Positions 40,873 through 49,070 of a stretch of 51,430 bases of DNA are shown here, piece after piece. Each line of letters opens with the position of its first letter. The stretch's first letter is position 1. This DNA comes from a virus, in the IMG/VR virus record IMGVR_UViG_3300046714_000185, positions 1 to 51,430 of that record; one strand, written 5' to 3'. The notes beneath the pieces are model-generated. The model did not search any database and had not been told where the DNA came from. It saw only the letters and a program-made list of their open reading frames with translations. The position numbers and the translations under genes are program-made.

Positions 40873-41829
40873 CTAATCTCCTTTGTCTAGGTTGAGGGCC
40901 AGTCCCAGGGAATTAAGCAACGGACCCTGCTTGTCAGATTGATTATACGGGGTCAAAAAAGGGTCCATCAACATTAGTATGGCGCGGGCTTTGCGGTCAC
41001 TGTTAGCGCCTTTCAGTACTGCGGCCAAGTAGTTGACAATTACGATTCTGATGCTTTCAGGGTCGGTACCCTCCATAGATTTGAGGAGCCTCATGCACTG
41101 TGGCCAGCCCCCTTGAGGCTGCATAAGGAAACGACATAGCTTCACTACATCACCACTGGCCTGCCCAGCGCTTTTCATAATGGCGCGCGCATCAGCAGCG
41201 CTCTCGGCATATACGCAAGCCTCAAGAAACACCAGAGCTTGGCGTGGGCTTCCACTTGAAGCCTCGGCAATGGCCTCAAGTACAGGGTCGCTTGTGTCAA
41301 TGCCCTCAGCTTCTCGGACCTTATCCAGCAGCTTGAGTAGAATCTCTTCAGATACAGGCTTGAGGCTGTATGTAAGACACCTAGTTTCCATGGTCTTAGG
41401 TATCTTTGCAGCCTCAGTTGTACAAAGCATCCAGTAAACGTGCTTCGGGGGTTCCTCAGTGGATTTTAGCAGCACGGTCCAGGCAGCGGCTGAAAGACGG
41501 TGCGCTTCATCTATGATGATTGCCTTTATTGGTGAATTTCCGATAGCACGGTATTGTGAACGGGTTATCACCTCACGCATGGCATCTGCCCCTGAGTTGG
41601 TGGCGGCATCTACCTCAATTAGGTTTCCAAGCCCCACCTCACCCCCCGCTAGCTCATTAGCCACTATGCGGGCCAGGGTGGTTTTGCCAATGCCTGAGGA
41701 ACCAACAAACATGAATGTATGTGCTCGTTTGTCCTTGAGCACCTGTTTGAGGCTTTTGACTACCTTGGGATGCCCAAGGACTTCCTCAAACGTCTTTGGC
41801 CGGTACTTTGTGTGCAGCGAACTGGTCAT
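40873..41829 (-). CDS. clamp loader ATPase (DnaX/T4 gp44 type)
   Basis: 318 residues. N-terminus HTKYRPKTFEEVLGH, Walker A FVGSSGIGKTT (~42-52), Walker B IIIDEAHRLS, sensor-1 CTTEAAKIPKTM and the TRC motif (family SRC) are diagnostic for AAA+ clamp loaders, which open and load the sliding clamp using ATP. No separate small subunit was recognised nearby. Works with the clamp encoded at 45388-46428 and the polymerase fusion. Confidence 0.92.
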   Translation of the reverse strand: MTSSLHTKYRPKTFEEVLGHPKVVKSLKQVLKDKRAHTFMFVGSSGIGKTTLARIVANELAGGEVGLGNLIEVDAATNSGADAMREVITRSQYRAIGNSPIKAIIIDEAHRLSAAAWTVLLKSTEEPPKHVYWMLCTTEAAKIPKTMETRCLTYSLKPVSEEILLKLLDKVREAEGIDTSDPVLEAIAEASSGSPRQALVFLEACVYAESAADARAIMKSAGQASGDVVKLCRFLMQPQGGWPQCMRLLKSMEGTDPESIRIVIVNYLAAVLKGANSDRKARAILMLMDPFLTPYNQSDKQGPLLNSLGLALNLDKGD

Positions 41830-41951
41830 CTGACAGTTGTCCTAAACCTATGGACGCAAGGGCTGATTGTGCGTCTGGAAATATCCCTACGATTGAACGT
41901 TAGTTTTGCTTCTTTTGCTTTATCCCACATACTCATTTCTAGGATATCCAT
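41826..41951 (-). CDS. small coupled ORF after the polymerase
   Basis: 41 residues from the ATG at 41951. Starts inside the last codons of the polymerase gene and ends in an ATGA overlap with the clamp loader start. The protein (MDILEMSMWDKAKEAKLTFN, then RRDISRRTISPCVHRFRT) is basic. The exact start is unsure because 41936 and 41930 are also possible. Reality is supported mainly by ATGA coupling. Confidence 0.45.
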   Translation of the reverse strand: MDILEMSMWDKAKEAKLTFNRRDISRRTISPCVHRFRTTVR

Positions 41952-44649
41952 ATTCGCGATGACTCCAGAATTTTCCGATGGGGGCAACGTCTGCCCAATT
42001 TTTGCCAATGGATACTTCCACTGAAAGTGGAACGTTTATCCATTTGAATGGGAAACAAAGCATTTCACGCATGATGATTTTCAGTGAGTCCTCAAGAACA
42101 CGATCGTCATCCGGAATGAAGAACGTCAGATCATCATGCACATTCAGCCTTGGGTGGATGTGCGGCTGATTGGTTTTCAGTGAGATGTAGCTGAGCCGGT
42201 TCATGGCGTCACACACCAGTTCCGCAGCTGTGCCCTGTACAGGCATGTTGATGGCTTGGTTCTTGCTCAGCGGGTAGTGGTGCTTGCGCCCCTGCATCGT
42301 GGCCACATAGCCTTCATCATAGTAGCGGCTCATGGTCTTTTTCTGCCATGACGCCATGCCACTGAACGTTGACCAGAATTCATCCATGCGCCTGTCGACT
42401 ATCTTCTGGCTCAGATCAAAACCTGTAGCATTGACCAAATAGCCGTGCACGGACTCATTGGCAGCCCCAAAGAACGCTGGGAACACCATCTTGTTCTTGA
42501 TCAGGCTCCGGAAGTTCTTCATGGCAACCGGGTCCTTCAGGTACTTCCTGCCGCCAATGAGCCCCGGCTCGTCATGAGCAAACTTCTGAGCCCATTCCAT
42601 GTGGATGTCATAGTCATTCCACAGTGCCTTGGTCAGGTACCTGTCCCTGGAACACATGGCACCTGTACACGCTTCAAGCTGACCGTAATCCACAGCTACC
42701 ACTACCTCATCCTTCTCGGCTTCAACTTGATTGCGGACCCAGGCATCCTTCCTCTTGGGATAGTTCTGAAGGTTTGGCTCGTCGGAGCTGAGGCGGCCGG
42801 TTTCAGTTGCGGTCGTGTTGAATGAGGTGTGCAAGCAGCCATCCGGGAACACCACGGCTTTGGCTGAGCCTTTGCGCATGACATCCACGTAGGTGGACTT
42901 GATCTTGGCAACGCCGCGCAACTTCAAGAGTAGCCTGGGCAATGGATGGTTAATTTGACTTAGCACAGCCTTATCAACGGATATGCGTGCTTTTGGCCCA
43001 CCCTCATCGCGTGTCTTGCGCTTGCCCTCTGCGGGCTTGTTGAAATCATTCACCTCATAGGATTTCTCATGGATGAATATCTCACTGCTTTTCAGATAAT
43101 CCCTGAAAATCTTGACTACATCCTTATTAGATTGCCAATTGAATTCCTTGTTGTCCTTCTTGAACTGCTTGACCACCTTTAGGCGGTAGAGCTGTGTTTT
43201 GTAGCGAAATAGCTTGGGGCGGAGCTTCCGTTGTGCTGCCCTCACAGCCTTTTGGCTGACTGGGACACCCAAGTGCTGCATCAGTGCAACTGTGGGGTCC
43301 TTGATCACCGATTCAAGGTAGGCATCCATTAATCCTTCGGCAACGATAAGTCGCTGCTGACGATGATAGAGTTTAAGGGTAAGTTTAGTGTCGGCGGCGT
43401 TATAGATAAGGATCTCTGATAGATCACTTTTCGTGAGATCTCGCTTGTCGACCTTAAACAGATGTTTATACTTGATACCGAAGTGCTGGTTAATAAGGAA
43501 GTCAAGGCCCTGGTAGCGGTTCGCTTTGCTGTAGTCCTCACGGTACTTCCCCTTGCGTTCATCCAGGAAATGGGCCTGCATCATGGTGCATTCCCATGAT
43601 GTGTGATTGACCACTTTGGGGCCCAAGTACCAGATCAGCCATTCAAGCTCAAACGGCGCGTTGTGAGCCACCTTTTTGGTGTCATCCTCAAGCAGACGAA
43701 AAAGCGTCTTCTTCAACCGTGCTTTTTCATCCGGTGCCCAGCCTGATTTTGGATGATCCAGAGCAAAGGCAAAGTTTGTACCCCCGAAGCTGAGAGCTAC
43801 ACTCATGATGGCCGCGCCAGCCGTGTAGGGGCGCAGGAACCTGGTCTCAAGATCGATGGCTTTGGCAGGCGCTTTGATTGCTTCCTCAAGCAAGTCTAGC
43901 ACTATTGGGAAATGTTCATCTCCATGTCCGTCAAAAGTATGAAGATTTGACCTTACGTCAGCTTCATTGACTATTTCAGGGGGCCCAAGTTTGTTGACCA
44001 GCTTGAACGCCTTCTTAATATCCATCCTGAAGCAATGCCCCAGACGTGACTGAAGGGGCTTATCTTTGTCGTAGGCTATCCTCATAATGAATGAGGGGTG
44101 ATATGTAGGCAGGAACCAGCATTTGTGGTTACCTATTTTGACGGCAAATAGGCGTCCGCGCAGCCCCGCCATATCTGCGGTACCGATAATCGCCTGCATG
44201 GGTACTGCACCCAATCCCACAATGAGCTTGGGCTTGCTATCTTCGATCCACTTGATACGACGTGGCCTACAGCATTCAATTTCGGCAAATACCGGTGTTC
44301 TGTTGTCAGGGGGCCTGCAATTGACGACGTTATCAAAAGAACAAATATGCTCAGCACCATCAGGTATGCAAGAGCGCAGTAATCGTCCAGATGGGCCTGT
44401 GAGTGGTTTGTGTGAACGTTCATCCTCATCCCTGCCCGGTGCCTCAGCCAGGAAGTAAATTTGAGCCCCATGGGCCAGAGTGGGGGCCATTTTGGGCGTG
44501 CTTATGGGGGCCTTGTTCAGAGGGCATGCTTGGCAGCCTAGCCGGTTCAATACAGCAGCGTTTTGCTTGGCATTCGTTGACTTAAAATTTGCAGTTGTGT
44601 TGCGCTTGAACTTCCGTTCCTTATCTTTCTTAACAAAGAAAAAACTCAT
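41920..44649 (-). CDS. fusion of uracil-DNA glycosylase, 3'-5' exonuclease and family A DNA polymerase
   Basis: 909 residues; GAGAGG ribosome site. Residues 1-200: UDG-like domain with cysteines at 39, 42, 111 and 126/127, spaced as in the Fe-S family 4, plus AEAPGRDEDE and TYHPS. Residues ~255-450: DEDD exonuclease with IDLETR, HNAPFELEWL and YNAADTKL. Residues ~460-900: PolA with TETGRLSSDEPNLQNYP, VVVAVDYGQLEACTGAM (motif A), KNKMVFPAFFGAA (O-helix), QGTAAELVCDAM and NVHDDLTFF (motif C). It replicates the phage genome; the UDG part might remove uracil or sense it at the fork. A complete reading frame with no helicase or 5' nuclease domain. Confidence 0.92.
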   Translation of the reverse strand: MSFFFVKKDKERKFKRNTTANFKSTNAKQNAAVLNRLGCQACPLNKAPISTPKMAPTLAHGAQIYFLAEAPGRDEDERSHKPLTGPSGRLLRSCIPDGAEHICSFDNVVNCRPPDNRTPVFAEIECCRPRRIKWIEDSKPKLIVGLGAVPMQAIIGTADMAGLRGRLFAVKIGNHKCWFLPTYHPSFIMRIAYDKDKPLQSRLGHCFRMDIKKAFKLVNKLGPPEIVNEADVRSNLHTFDGHGDEHFPIVLDLLEEAIKAPAKAIDLETRFLRPYTAGAAIMSVALSFGGTNFAFALDHPKSGWAPDEKARLKKTLFRLLEDDTKKVAHNAPFELEWLIWYLGPKVVNHTSWECTMMQAHFLDERKGKYREDYSKANRYQGLDFLINQHFGIKYKHLFKVDKRDLTKSDLSEILIYNAADTKLTLKLYHRQQRLIVAEGLMDAYLESVIKDPTVALMQHLGVPVSQKAVRAAQRKLRPKLFRYKTQLYRLKVVKQFKKDNKEFNWQSNKDVVKIFRDYLKSSEIFIHEKSYEVNDFNKPAEGKRKTRDEGGPKARISVDKAVLSQINHPLPRLLLKLRGVAKIKSTYVDVMRKGSAKAVVFPDGCLHTSFNTTATETGRLSSDEPNLQNYPKRKDAWVRNQVEAEKDEVVVAVDYGQLEACTGAMCSRDRYLTKALWNDYDIHMEWAQKFAHDEPGLIGGRKYLKDPVAMKNFRSLIKNKMVFPAFFGAANESVHGYLVNATGFDLSQKIVDRRMDEFWSTFSGMASWQKKTMSRYYDEGYVATMQGRKHHYPLSKNQAINMPVQGTAAELVCDAMNRLSYISLKTNQPHIHPRLNVHDDLTFFIPDDDRVLEDSLKIIMREMLCFPFKWINVPLSVEVSIGKNWADVAPIGKFWSHREYGYPRNEYVG

Positions 44650-44987
44650 CTGTTGGCCTCTCGTTTGGAGGCACTTATTCGTTGTTTTGATATATTTGAA
44701 TGTTTTCTCCCAAGGAAAGTTGGAACCCTGGTTTTCATTATGTCCGATCTATGCTCTGTAAAGAGTACAATTCTAACGTTTCTTGGTGAGAATGGCCCAC
44801 GATCACCAATGCGCTCCATGCAAAACCTTCCCTTGGACTTGCCACGAAGTTGAAGCCAATCTGGGCCTAAAGCACATTCCCAATATTTACACCAACTCTT
44901 GAGCGTGAAACGCCACTTTGCCCCCCTTTCAAGGGCATGAGCACGCTGCCTGTGGTAAACCCTTTCAATGGGGTTAACACGGGGCAT
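44646..44987 (-). CDS. homing-endonuclease-like protein upstream of polymerase
   Basis: 113 residues; ribosome site GGGGGGTGAG. Motif series HRQRAHALERGAKWRFT, GPDWLQLRG and RIGDRGPFSPRNVRI resembles the His-Me/HNH variant seen in small phage endonucleases with a D-GPY-NV ending, and the C-terminus has one NUMOD3-like repeat, GRKHSNISKQRISASK. The usual His before the D-R element is not obvious, so activity is doubtful. It overlaps the polymerase start by ATGA and shares its domain with the gene at 48182. Confidence 0.65.
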   Translation of the reverse strand: MPRVNPIERVYHRQRAHALERGAKWRFTLKSWCKYWECALGPDWLQLRGKSKGRFCMERIGDRGPFSPRNVRIVLFTEHRSDIMKTRVPTFLGRKHSNISKQRISASKREANR

Positions 44988-44989
44988 GG

Positions 44990-45073
44990 CTACTCACCCC
45001 CCTTGGTTTTGGCAAACGCACCAGCGGGCCGCGCAGGGCGTTTCTTGGCCTCCTTGTGAAACCAGAAACTCAT
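44990..45073 (-). CDS. 27-residue ORF resembling the polymerase N-terminus
   Basis: Starts in an ATGA overlap with the DnaA-like gene and stops just before the endonuclease start. The peptide begins MSFWFHKEAKKR; the polymerase begins MSFFFVKKDKER, with 7 of 12 positions identical. It is Lys/Arg/Pro/Ala-rich. It could be a relic of an earlier polymerase start displaced by the homing gene, or a small coding leader. Too short for function calls. Confidence 0.45.
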   Translation of the reverse strand: MSFWFHKEAKKRPARPAGAFAKTKGGE

Positions 45074-45384
45074 CTTTGATTACGCTGGTGGGCCTTTGAT
45101 ACTTCTTCAATTATGACATTTATCTTATTCAATAGCTCTGAGTCCTTTTTGGAGTTGGCCTCAACTTTCCTCATGCTTGCAGCAATTGTGCCCCGGTCCA
45201 GTTCAAATGGTTCCTCTAGTTGACCATATGATAGAAATGTCAACTTTTTGGATATTAGGGCAGCTACGCCTCGCGCTTGGCATACCTGAGGGGTGCGATA
45301 TTTGGTATCTTTTATTACCTCAATGGGGACGCCAAAATACTTGTGTGTGGCTGCCAAGATTTCTTCGACGCTTGGGATGCTCAT
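45070..45384 (-). CDS. DnaA domain IV-like DNA-binding protein
   Basis: 104 residues. The stretch VEEILAATHKYFGVPIEVIK, then QARGVAALISKKLTFLSYGQ and FELDRGTIAASMRKVE follows domain IV of DnaA (helix-turn-helix that reads DnaA boxes: ILxxVxxYFGV...R...ARxxAxYLxxxLT...S...IG..F.RDHxTV). No AAA+ domain precedes it. Such stand-alone domains might recognise origin-like sites. It lies between the clamp and polymerase genes with tight overlaps. Confidence 0.7.
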   Translation of the reverse strand: MSIPSVEEILAATHKYFGVPIEVIKDTKYRTPQVCQARGVAALISKKLTFLSYGQLEEPFELDRGTIAASMRKVEANSKKDSELLNKINVIIEEVSKAHQRNQR

Positions 45385-45387
45385 GGC

Positions 45388-46428
45388 CTACTTGTTCATG
45401 TTGGAGATTATCTGAAGGAGAGCCTCTCCTGACTGGCAAGCTACGCATCTGCTGGTGATGGCTATTTCATCACAGATAGCGATAGATCGCTGTATCAGCT
45501 CGGCGTTAACATCAGCTGTGACATCGGGATGATCTGACAAACTAACGGAATCACGAACGATCCCCATTTGGGTTTCAGTGAATAGCTTCAGCTTGCCTCC
45601 CTCAGCTGTCAATACGGTTCGTGCTGTCTCATTTTTGGTGACCACCTGAGCCCTGGTGAGGGCTTCATTGAAGCCCTCAGGTACCTTGAAAAACTTCGGT
45701 TTGTTTTTCAGCACTCTGGTAATTACGTCCTCATGGTTGAGGGGGTTATTGTTCTCAACAAGATGCCCGTGAACTTCATATCCATCCGTTATCTGGGCCC
45801 TGACCCAATCTTTGCTGACACTCAGCAACGCCTGCTTTCCCAAGCCGACTGTGCTGGCAATTTTTACCAATGCTTCGCAGAACTTGATGGGCAGCATGAT
45901 ATCTGGGCCAGCTCCATTGCTGGTTTTGGTGTCATATCTGGTGAGGGCATCACCATCACAGGAATAGAACTTGATAGTTTTGGACCTGTTAACGGTCACT
46001 CCCCAAAGAGCTGCTTTGGTAGCATCCCGTGAAGCAGTCATCAGGCAAGCTTGAATGCCTTTGATCAGAGCCTCATCAATGGGGTGACCAAAGGTGGCTC
46101 TGTTCTTGTCTCCAGCAAAAACAAAGGCCCCCTCTTCCATGTAGGGAAGCTTGAAGTTGCTTCGGCCGGTCTTGATTACAACGTCATTGTCTGACGTAAT
46201 AAATTCAACCTCATCCCCGGAACTGTTGCTCAGCAGCCCCAACAAGGTTTTGCCATCAACGGCAAAAGCTTCATCGGTCTTGCAAGTGATAGTGACCCCT
46301 ACCACACCATCTGTGGCTGACAACTTTGTACCAGTGAACATGAAACACTGAAGGATGGGAACTGTGTTGTTGTCAGCTAGGGCAAGACTGGCCAATTGAA
46401 GCTTGTCTACTAGGTCTGCGCGGTTCAT
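45388..46428 (-). CDS. DNA polymerase sliding clamp (DnaN-like)
   Basis: 346 residues from the ATG at 46428, in ATGA overlap with the upstream gene; the longer frame from 46554 runs through that gene. Features: start MNRADLVDKLQLASLALADN, KLSATDGVVGVTITCK, strand-rich three-subdomain architecture with later ITDGYEVHGHLVENN and NETARTVLTAEGGKLKL. The family forms a ring on DNA and increases polymerase processivity. Sequence is divergent; context with clamp loader and polymerase is strong. Confidence 0.8.
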   Translation of the reverse strand: MNRADLVDKLQLASLALADNNTVPILQCFMFTGTKLSATDGVVGVTITCKTDEAFAVDGKTLLGLLSNSSGDEVEFITSDNDVVIKTGRSNFKLPYMEEGAFVFAGDKNRATFGHPIDEALIKGIQACLMTASRDATKAALWGVTVNRSKTIKFYSCDGDALTRYDTKTSNGAGPDIMLPIKFCEALVKIASTVGLGKQALLSVSKDWVRAQITDGYEVHGHLVENNNPLNHEDVITRVLKNKPKFFKVPEGFNEALTRAQVVTKNETARTVLTAEGGKLKLFTETQMGIVRDSVSLSDHPDVTADVNAELIQRSIAICDEIAITSRCVACQSGEALLQIISNMNK

Positions 46429-46628
46429 TTGAATTCTGTTCCTGCTTGAGCCAGCTTTTGTATGATGGTGTCGTAGTCGCATTCCACAACGTAAAGATGC
46501 CCCAAAACCAATATTTGAGTTTGAATATTGCCACCACTTGCCCGACTGTCCCAAACAGCCCCAATGTGGTCTACGTTGACTGCCAATTTTTGGCCCTCAT
46601 AGATTACTTCGATAAAAACTCGTTTCAT
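46425..46628 (-). CDS. small hypothetical protein upstream of the clamp
   Basis: 67 residues, AAGGATGG ribosome site, ATGA overlap with the clamp start. A compact strand-rich protein (VFIEVIYEGQKLAVNVDHIG and QILVLGHLYVVECDYDTIIQ) resembling small phage proteins of unknown role. Coupling to the clamp gene suggests a replication accessory. Confidence 0.6.
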   Translation of the reverse strand: MKRVFIEVIYEGQKLAVNVDHIGAVWDSRASGGNIQTQILVLGHLYVVECDYDTIIQKLAQAGTEFK

Positions 46629-46630
46629 TT

Positions 46631-46825
46631 TTAGCCATCCTTTGCCCTGTAAGAACCTGGATTGTCACAATGACGGTGTTCCATCGTTGTGATGTCCTTT
46701 ACCGTGATGTAGCGCCACTTATCGTGGCGCTGAATTGGTTTTTTGCATCGGTAGCATATACGCTGCGGCTCAGCTTTTGCCTGGAGTAGTTGTTTGCAGC
46801 ATGGGCACCTATTTATCTTTGACAT
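46631..46825 (-). CDS. zinc-ribbon protein
   Basis: 64 residues from the ATG at 46825 (46843 is an alternative, but overlaps the previous gene more). Two CxxC pairs: NRCPCCKQLL and ICYRCKKP, followed by a His-rich part with EHRHCDNPG. Typical one- or two-zinc ribbon, probably DNA/RNA binding or structural. Function unknown. Confidence 0.55.
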   Translation of the reverse strand: MSKINRCPCCKQLLQAKAEPQRICYRCKKPIQRHDKWRYITVKDITTMEHRHCDNPGSYRAKDG

Positions 46826-47288
46826 CATCAGGTCCCGGATCATTCATGTTGATGATCGTACCGCCCGGCTTCAGGAGCGTAGGGAGGTGATCCCTAATGT
46901 ATTCGTCAATCATTTCTTGTTCTACCTTACTATCTGTTTCGTAAGGCATGATTACAATTTCTCTGAAACGATGACCTGTCATGGCTGTACTGAATGTTAC
47001 TTTTTCAGTATTCATCCAACGCCCTATCAGGCTCCTTCTTGAAGCCTCATAAGTACGAAACACAAGCAGTGTCTCTGACATTTGTATCTTCAACGTCCTG
47101 GGTGATGGCATCACTACTGACGAGACAACACTCACAAGGGGTCCATGTATCTGCACAGGACCCGGGGGGTTCTTTATCGGTACAGGCATCCATTCCTCTG
47201 CGTGTGCTATGAGGTAGCTAAAAATAGCTATAAAACCGAATATACCAATGAATACAGCAACCCCCAAAAAGATTTGCATTTGATCCAT
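46809..47288 (-). CDS. membrane-anchored hypothetical protein
   Basis: 159 residues from the ATG at 47288, with AGGAG upstream inside the end of the methyltransferase gene. N-terminal transmembrane helix (IFLGVAVFIGIFGFIAIFSY) followed by a soluble domain with KTLKIQMSE-like strands and an MIDEYIRDHLPTLLKPGG ending. It may sit in the inner membrane with a cytoplasmic or periplasmic domain. No family recognised. Confidence 0.6.
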   Translation of the reverse strand: MDQMQIFLGVAVFIGIFGFIAIFSYLIAHAEEWMPVPIKNPPGPVQIHGPLVSVVSSVVMPSPRTLKIQMSETLLVFRTYEASRRSLIGRWMNTEKVTFSTAMTGHRFREIVIMPYETDSKVEQEMIDEYIRDHLPTLLKPGGTIINMNDPGPDDVKDK

Positions 47289-47292
47289 TGAA

Positions 47293-48084
47293 CTACTCCT
47301 GTGGTTTGCGGAATACAAGGAGAAACTCATGGATGGGCACTAGTTTGAGCCCTTTCCAGCTGTTGGCGCTGCGCTTGGCAGCTGAGCCAAAGTTTTTGCT
47401 CAAGATCACTTCTTGATGAAACACAAATCCAGCTTCACGGAAGTTCTCAACTGTGTGAGACCTGAAATCCACAATCTCACCTTTCTTGTCTCTGAAGTTG
47501 CCGACAACAATGCAAGCAAACGCCCCGGGCTTCAGATGTTTGAAATGAGCGTTGGCGCTGAACTGCATCCCAGCATTGAATTCCCAATAAGTGCCAAGGT
47601 TGCTGAGATCATTGGGCAGATCGCTGTACTGTTCCAGATCGTAATAGGGTGGGCATGTCAAGGCACAGTCAAATTGACTATCTTGTCCATGTCCCTTAAG
47701 ATCGATAAAGCGGCCATCACCAAGTACATAATCAGCACCAACCAAAGAAAGTCTCTTAAGCACTTTCCGGTTCTCATCTATTTGCTCCTGTCTGATCTCA
47801 ACTCCTGTGTACTTATACCCCATGATAGTTGAAACCACCCCTCGAGGAGGGCCGCCTGCAAACGCATCAAGGATTGTGCCTCCTTGAGGTGCATAGCGCA
47901 GAAGTATCCACTCCACCAAAGGGGCAGGGAAAACGGAATGGGTGCCAGTGTAAACGCTGTCATGATCTGGCCTGAAATCCTCTGCCCGTGTTCCTGTGTG
48001 GCCGTCCTCGCCTAGTAAGCGCCGCCAGTCACGCACTGAGCGCCTGATAAGTTCATCCACACGCCACACGGTGGTCGTGGTCAT
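47293..48084 (-). CDS. DNA methyltransferase (N6-adenine or N4-cytosine type)
   Basis: 263 residues from the ATG at 48084 with GGGTAAGG upstream; the longer frame from 48192 adds 36 residues without a good ribosome site. SAM motif I region: ILDAFAGGPPRGVVSTIMG, next strand KYTGVEI; catalytic motif IV: CPPYYDLEQYS. PPY motifs define amino-methyltransferases of adenine-N6 or cytosine-N4. The phage could protect its DNA from host restriction or regulate expression. Upstream lies a homing-type endonuclease, leaving ~98 bp without a recognised gene. Confidence 0.85.
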   Translation of the reverse strand: MTTTTVWRVDELIRRSVRDWRRLLGEDGHTGTRAEDFRPDHDSVYTGTHSVFPAPLVEWILLRYAPQGGTILDAFAGGPPRGVVSTIMGYKYTGVEIRQEQIDENRKVLKRLSLVGADYVLGDGRFIDLKGHGQDSQFDCALTCPPYYDLEQYSDLPNDLSNLGTYWEFNAGMQFSANAHFKHLKPGAFACIVVGNFRDKKGEIVDFRSHTVENFREAGFVFHQEVILSKNFGSAAKRSANSWKGLKLVPIHEFLLVFRKPQE

Positions 48085-48181
48085 GAACCACGCCTTACCC
48101 TTCCCAGGACGGGAATAACTTTGACTTGGGGAAATTAATAGCGGCCTGGAGGTGACAAGGGTTTTCCCATGCGCTTGTCTT

Positions 48182-48670
48182 TTAATGAGCATTTTGTGCT
48201 CGTTTATTAGCGTGATATCGTTTCATTGCTTCTGATTTACGTTTGCAAGCCTCAGGTGATTGCTTTTTGCCTAGTTTTGCCTTGCGTATAGCTTCTCGCG
48301 CTTCGGGTGTGTGGTGCCCTCCGTAGAATGGATTACCCTTACCCTTAAATTCTTTTCTGAACCTTTCAGTTCTGCCTTTGGCCCATGGGTGTGCTTTGAG
48401 TGGACATTTCTTGCCCCTTGTTGCATCACTTGCATTTTGCTCCTGACGAATGCAAATTACATTATCTTTGGAGTAGGGCCCTTTATCACCCTTTCGGCCC
48501 ATTTTAAATTGCCCTTTGTATCTACCCCTGAGTTTAAGCCAGTCGCGGCCTATATTATCTTCCCACCACGTGACCCATTCCTCAAACTTAAAAAGGAAGT
48601 CAATGCCTCGGCGTGAGGCATTGGCTTTCTGCGTGCGGTAGAGCCTATGTGCGCGGCGCTTAACCAGCAT
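48182..48670 (-). CDS. homing-endonuclease-like protein with NUMOD3-like repeats
   Basis: 162 residues. The first ~90 residues parallel the gene at 44646: RRGIDFLFKFEEWVTWWED, GRDWLKLRGRYKG and RKGDKGPYSKDNVICI, an HNH-variant-like core. The C-terminus contains NUMOD3-type DNA-binding repeats (HTPEAREAIRKAKLGK then QSPEACKRKSEAMKR). The start overlaps the upstream gene end by 11 bp. Hairpin GTGCC-GGA-GGCAC at the upstream ribosome site may limit translation. Presumably a mobile element. Confidence 0.7.
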   Translation of the reverse strand: MLVKRRAHRLYRTQKANASRRGIDFLFKFEEWVTWWEDNIGRDWLKLRGRYKGQFKMGRKGDKGPYSKDNVICIRQEQNASDATRGKKCPLKAHPWAKGRTERFRKEFKGKGNPFYGGHHTPEAREAIRKAKLGKKQSPEACKRKSEAMKRYHANKRAQNAH

Positions 48671-49070
48671 TGGGTGGGGGTGCCTCCGGCACGGGCGGCG
48701 TTGGTGGCTGCGCGCCCATCATCATATTGATAGTGGCCTGCATCTGCTGCTGCTTGGCATTCATGATGGCCTGAATACTCTGCGCCAGAGTGGCGTGGAG
48801 CTTTATGGCCGTTTCGAGATTGATGAAAATGCCAAGACGTGCCTCAACGTTTTGAGTACCTTCCCCAAACGATTCCGCAAACGTGATCCTGACCCCCTCA
48901 AGGGTGAACATGCTCAGGAAAAAGTTTGAGTACACCGCTGGTGTTTTGGCCAGCAGTTTGATGAACTCTGAGGCGTCATGGAGCGGCGTGCCGGGAGCAG
49001 CTTCAGCCAGCTTTGGCTCTGGTTGTGATACCGGAGCTGTCGCTTCGTTCAGTTCTTTGTTTTCGTCCAC
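48660..49070 (-). CDS. conserved hypothetical (DUF3467-like) protein
   Basis: 136 residues from the GTG at 49070, chosen because AAAGGAA precedes it; an ATG at 49103 is also possible. Core NFFLSMFTLEGVRITFAESF and VEARLGIFINLETAIKLHAT recall small phage/bacterial DUF3467-type proteins; the C-terminus is Met/Gln then Pro-rich (PPTPPVPEAPPP). Function unknown. Confidence 0.55.
   Translation of the reverse strand: MDENKELNEATAPVSQPEPKLAEAAPGTPLHDASEFIKLLAKTPAVYSNFFLSMFTLEGVRITFAESFGEGTQNVEARLGIFINLETAIKLHATLAQSIQAIMNAKQQQMQATINMMMGAQPPTPPVPEAPPPNAG

Noticed and set aside
46428-46554. Longer N-terminus for the sliding clamp
   Set aside because: The additional 42 residues are read through the neighbouring 67-residue gene in another frame; the ATGA overlap at 46428 fits better.
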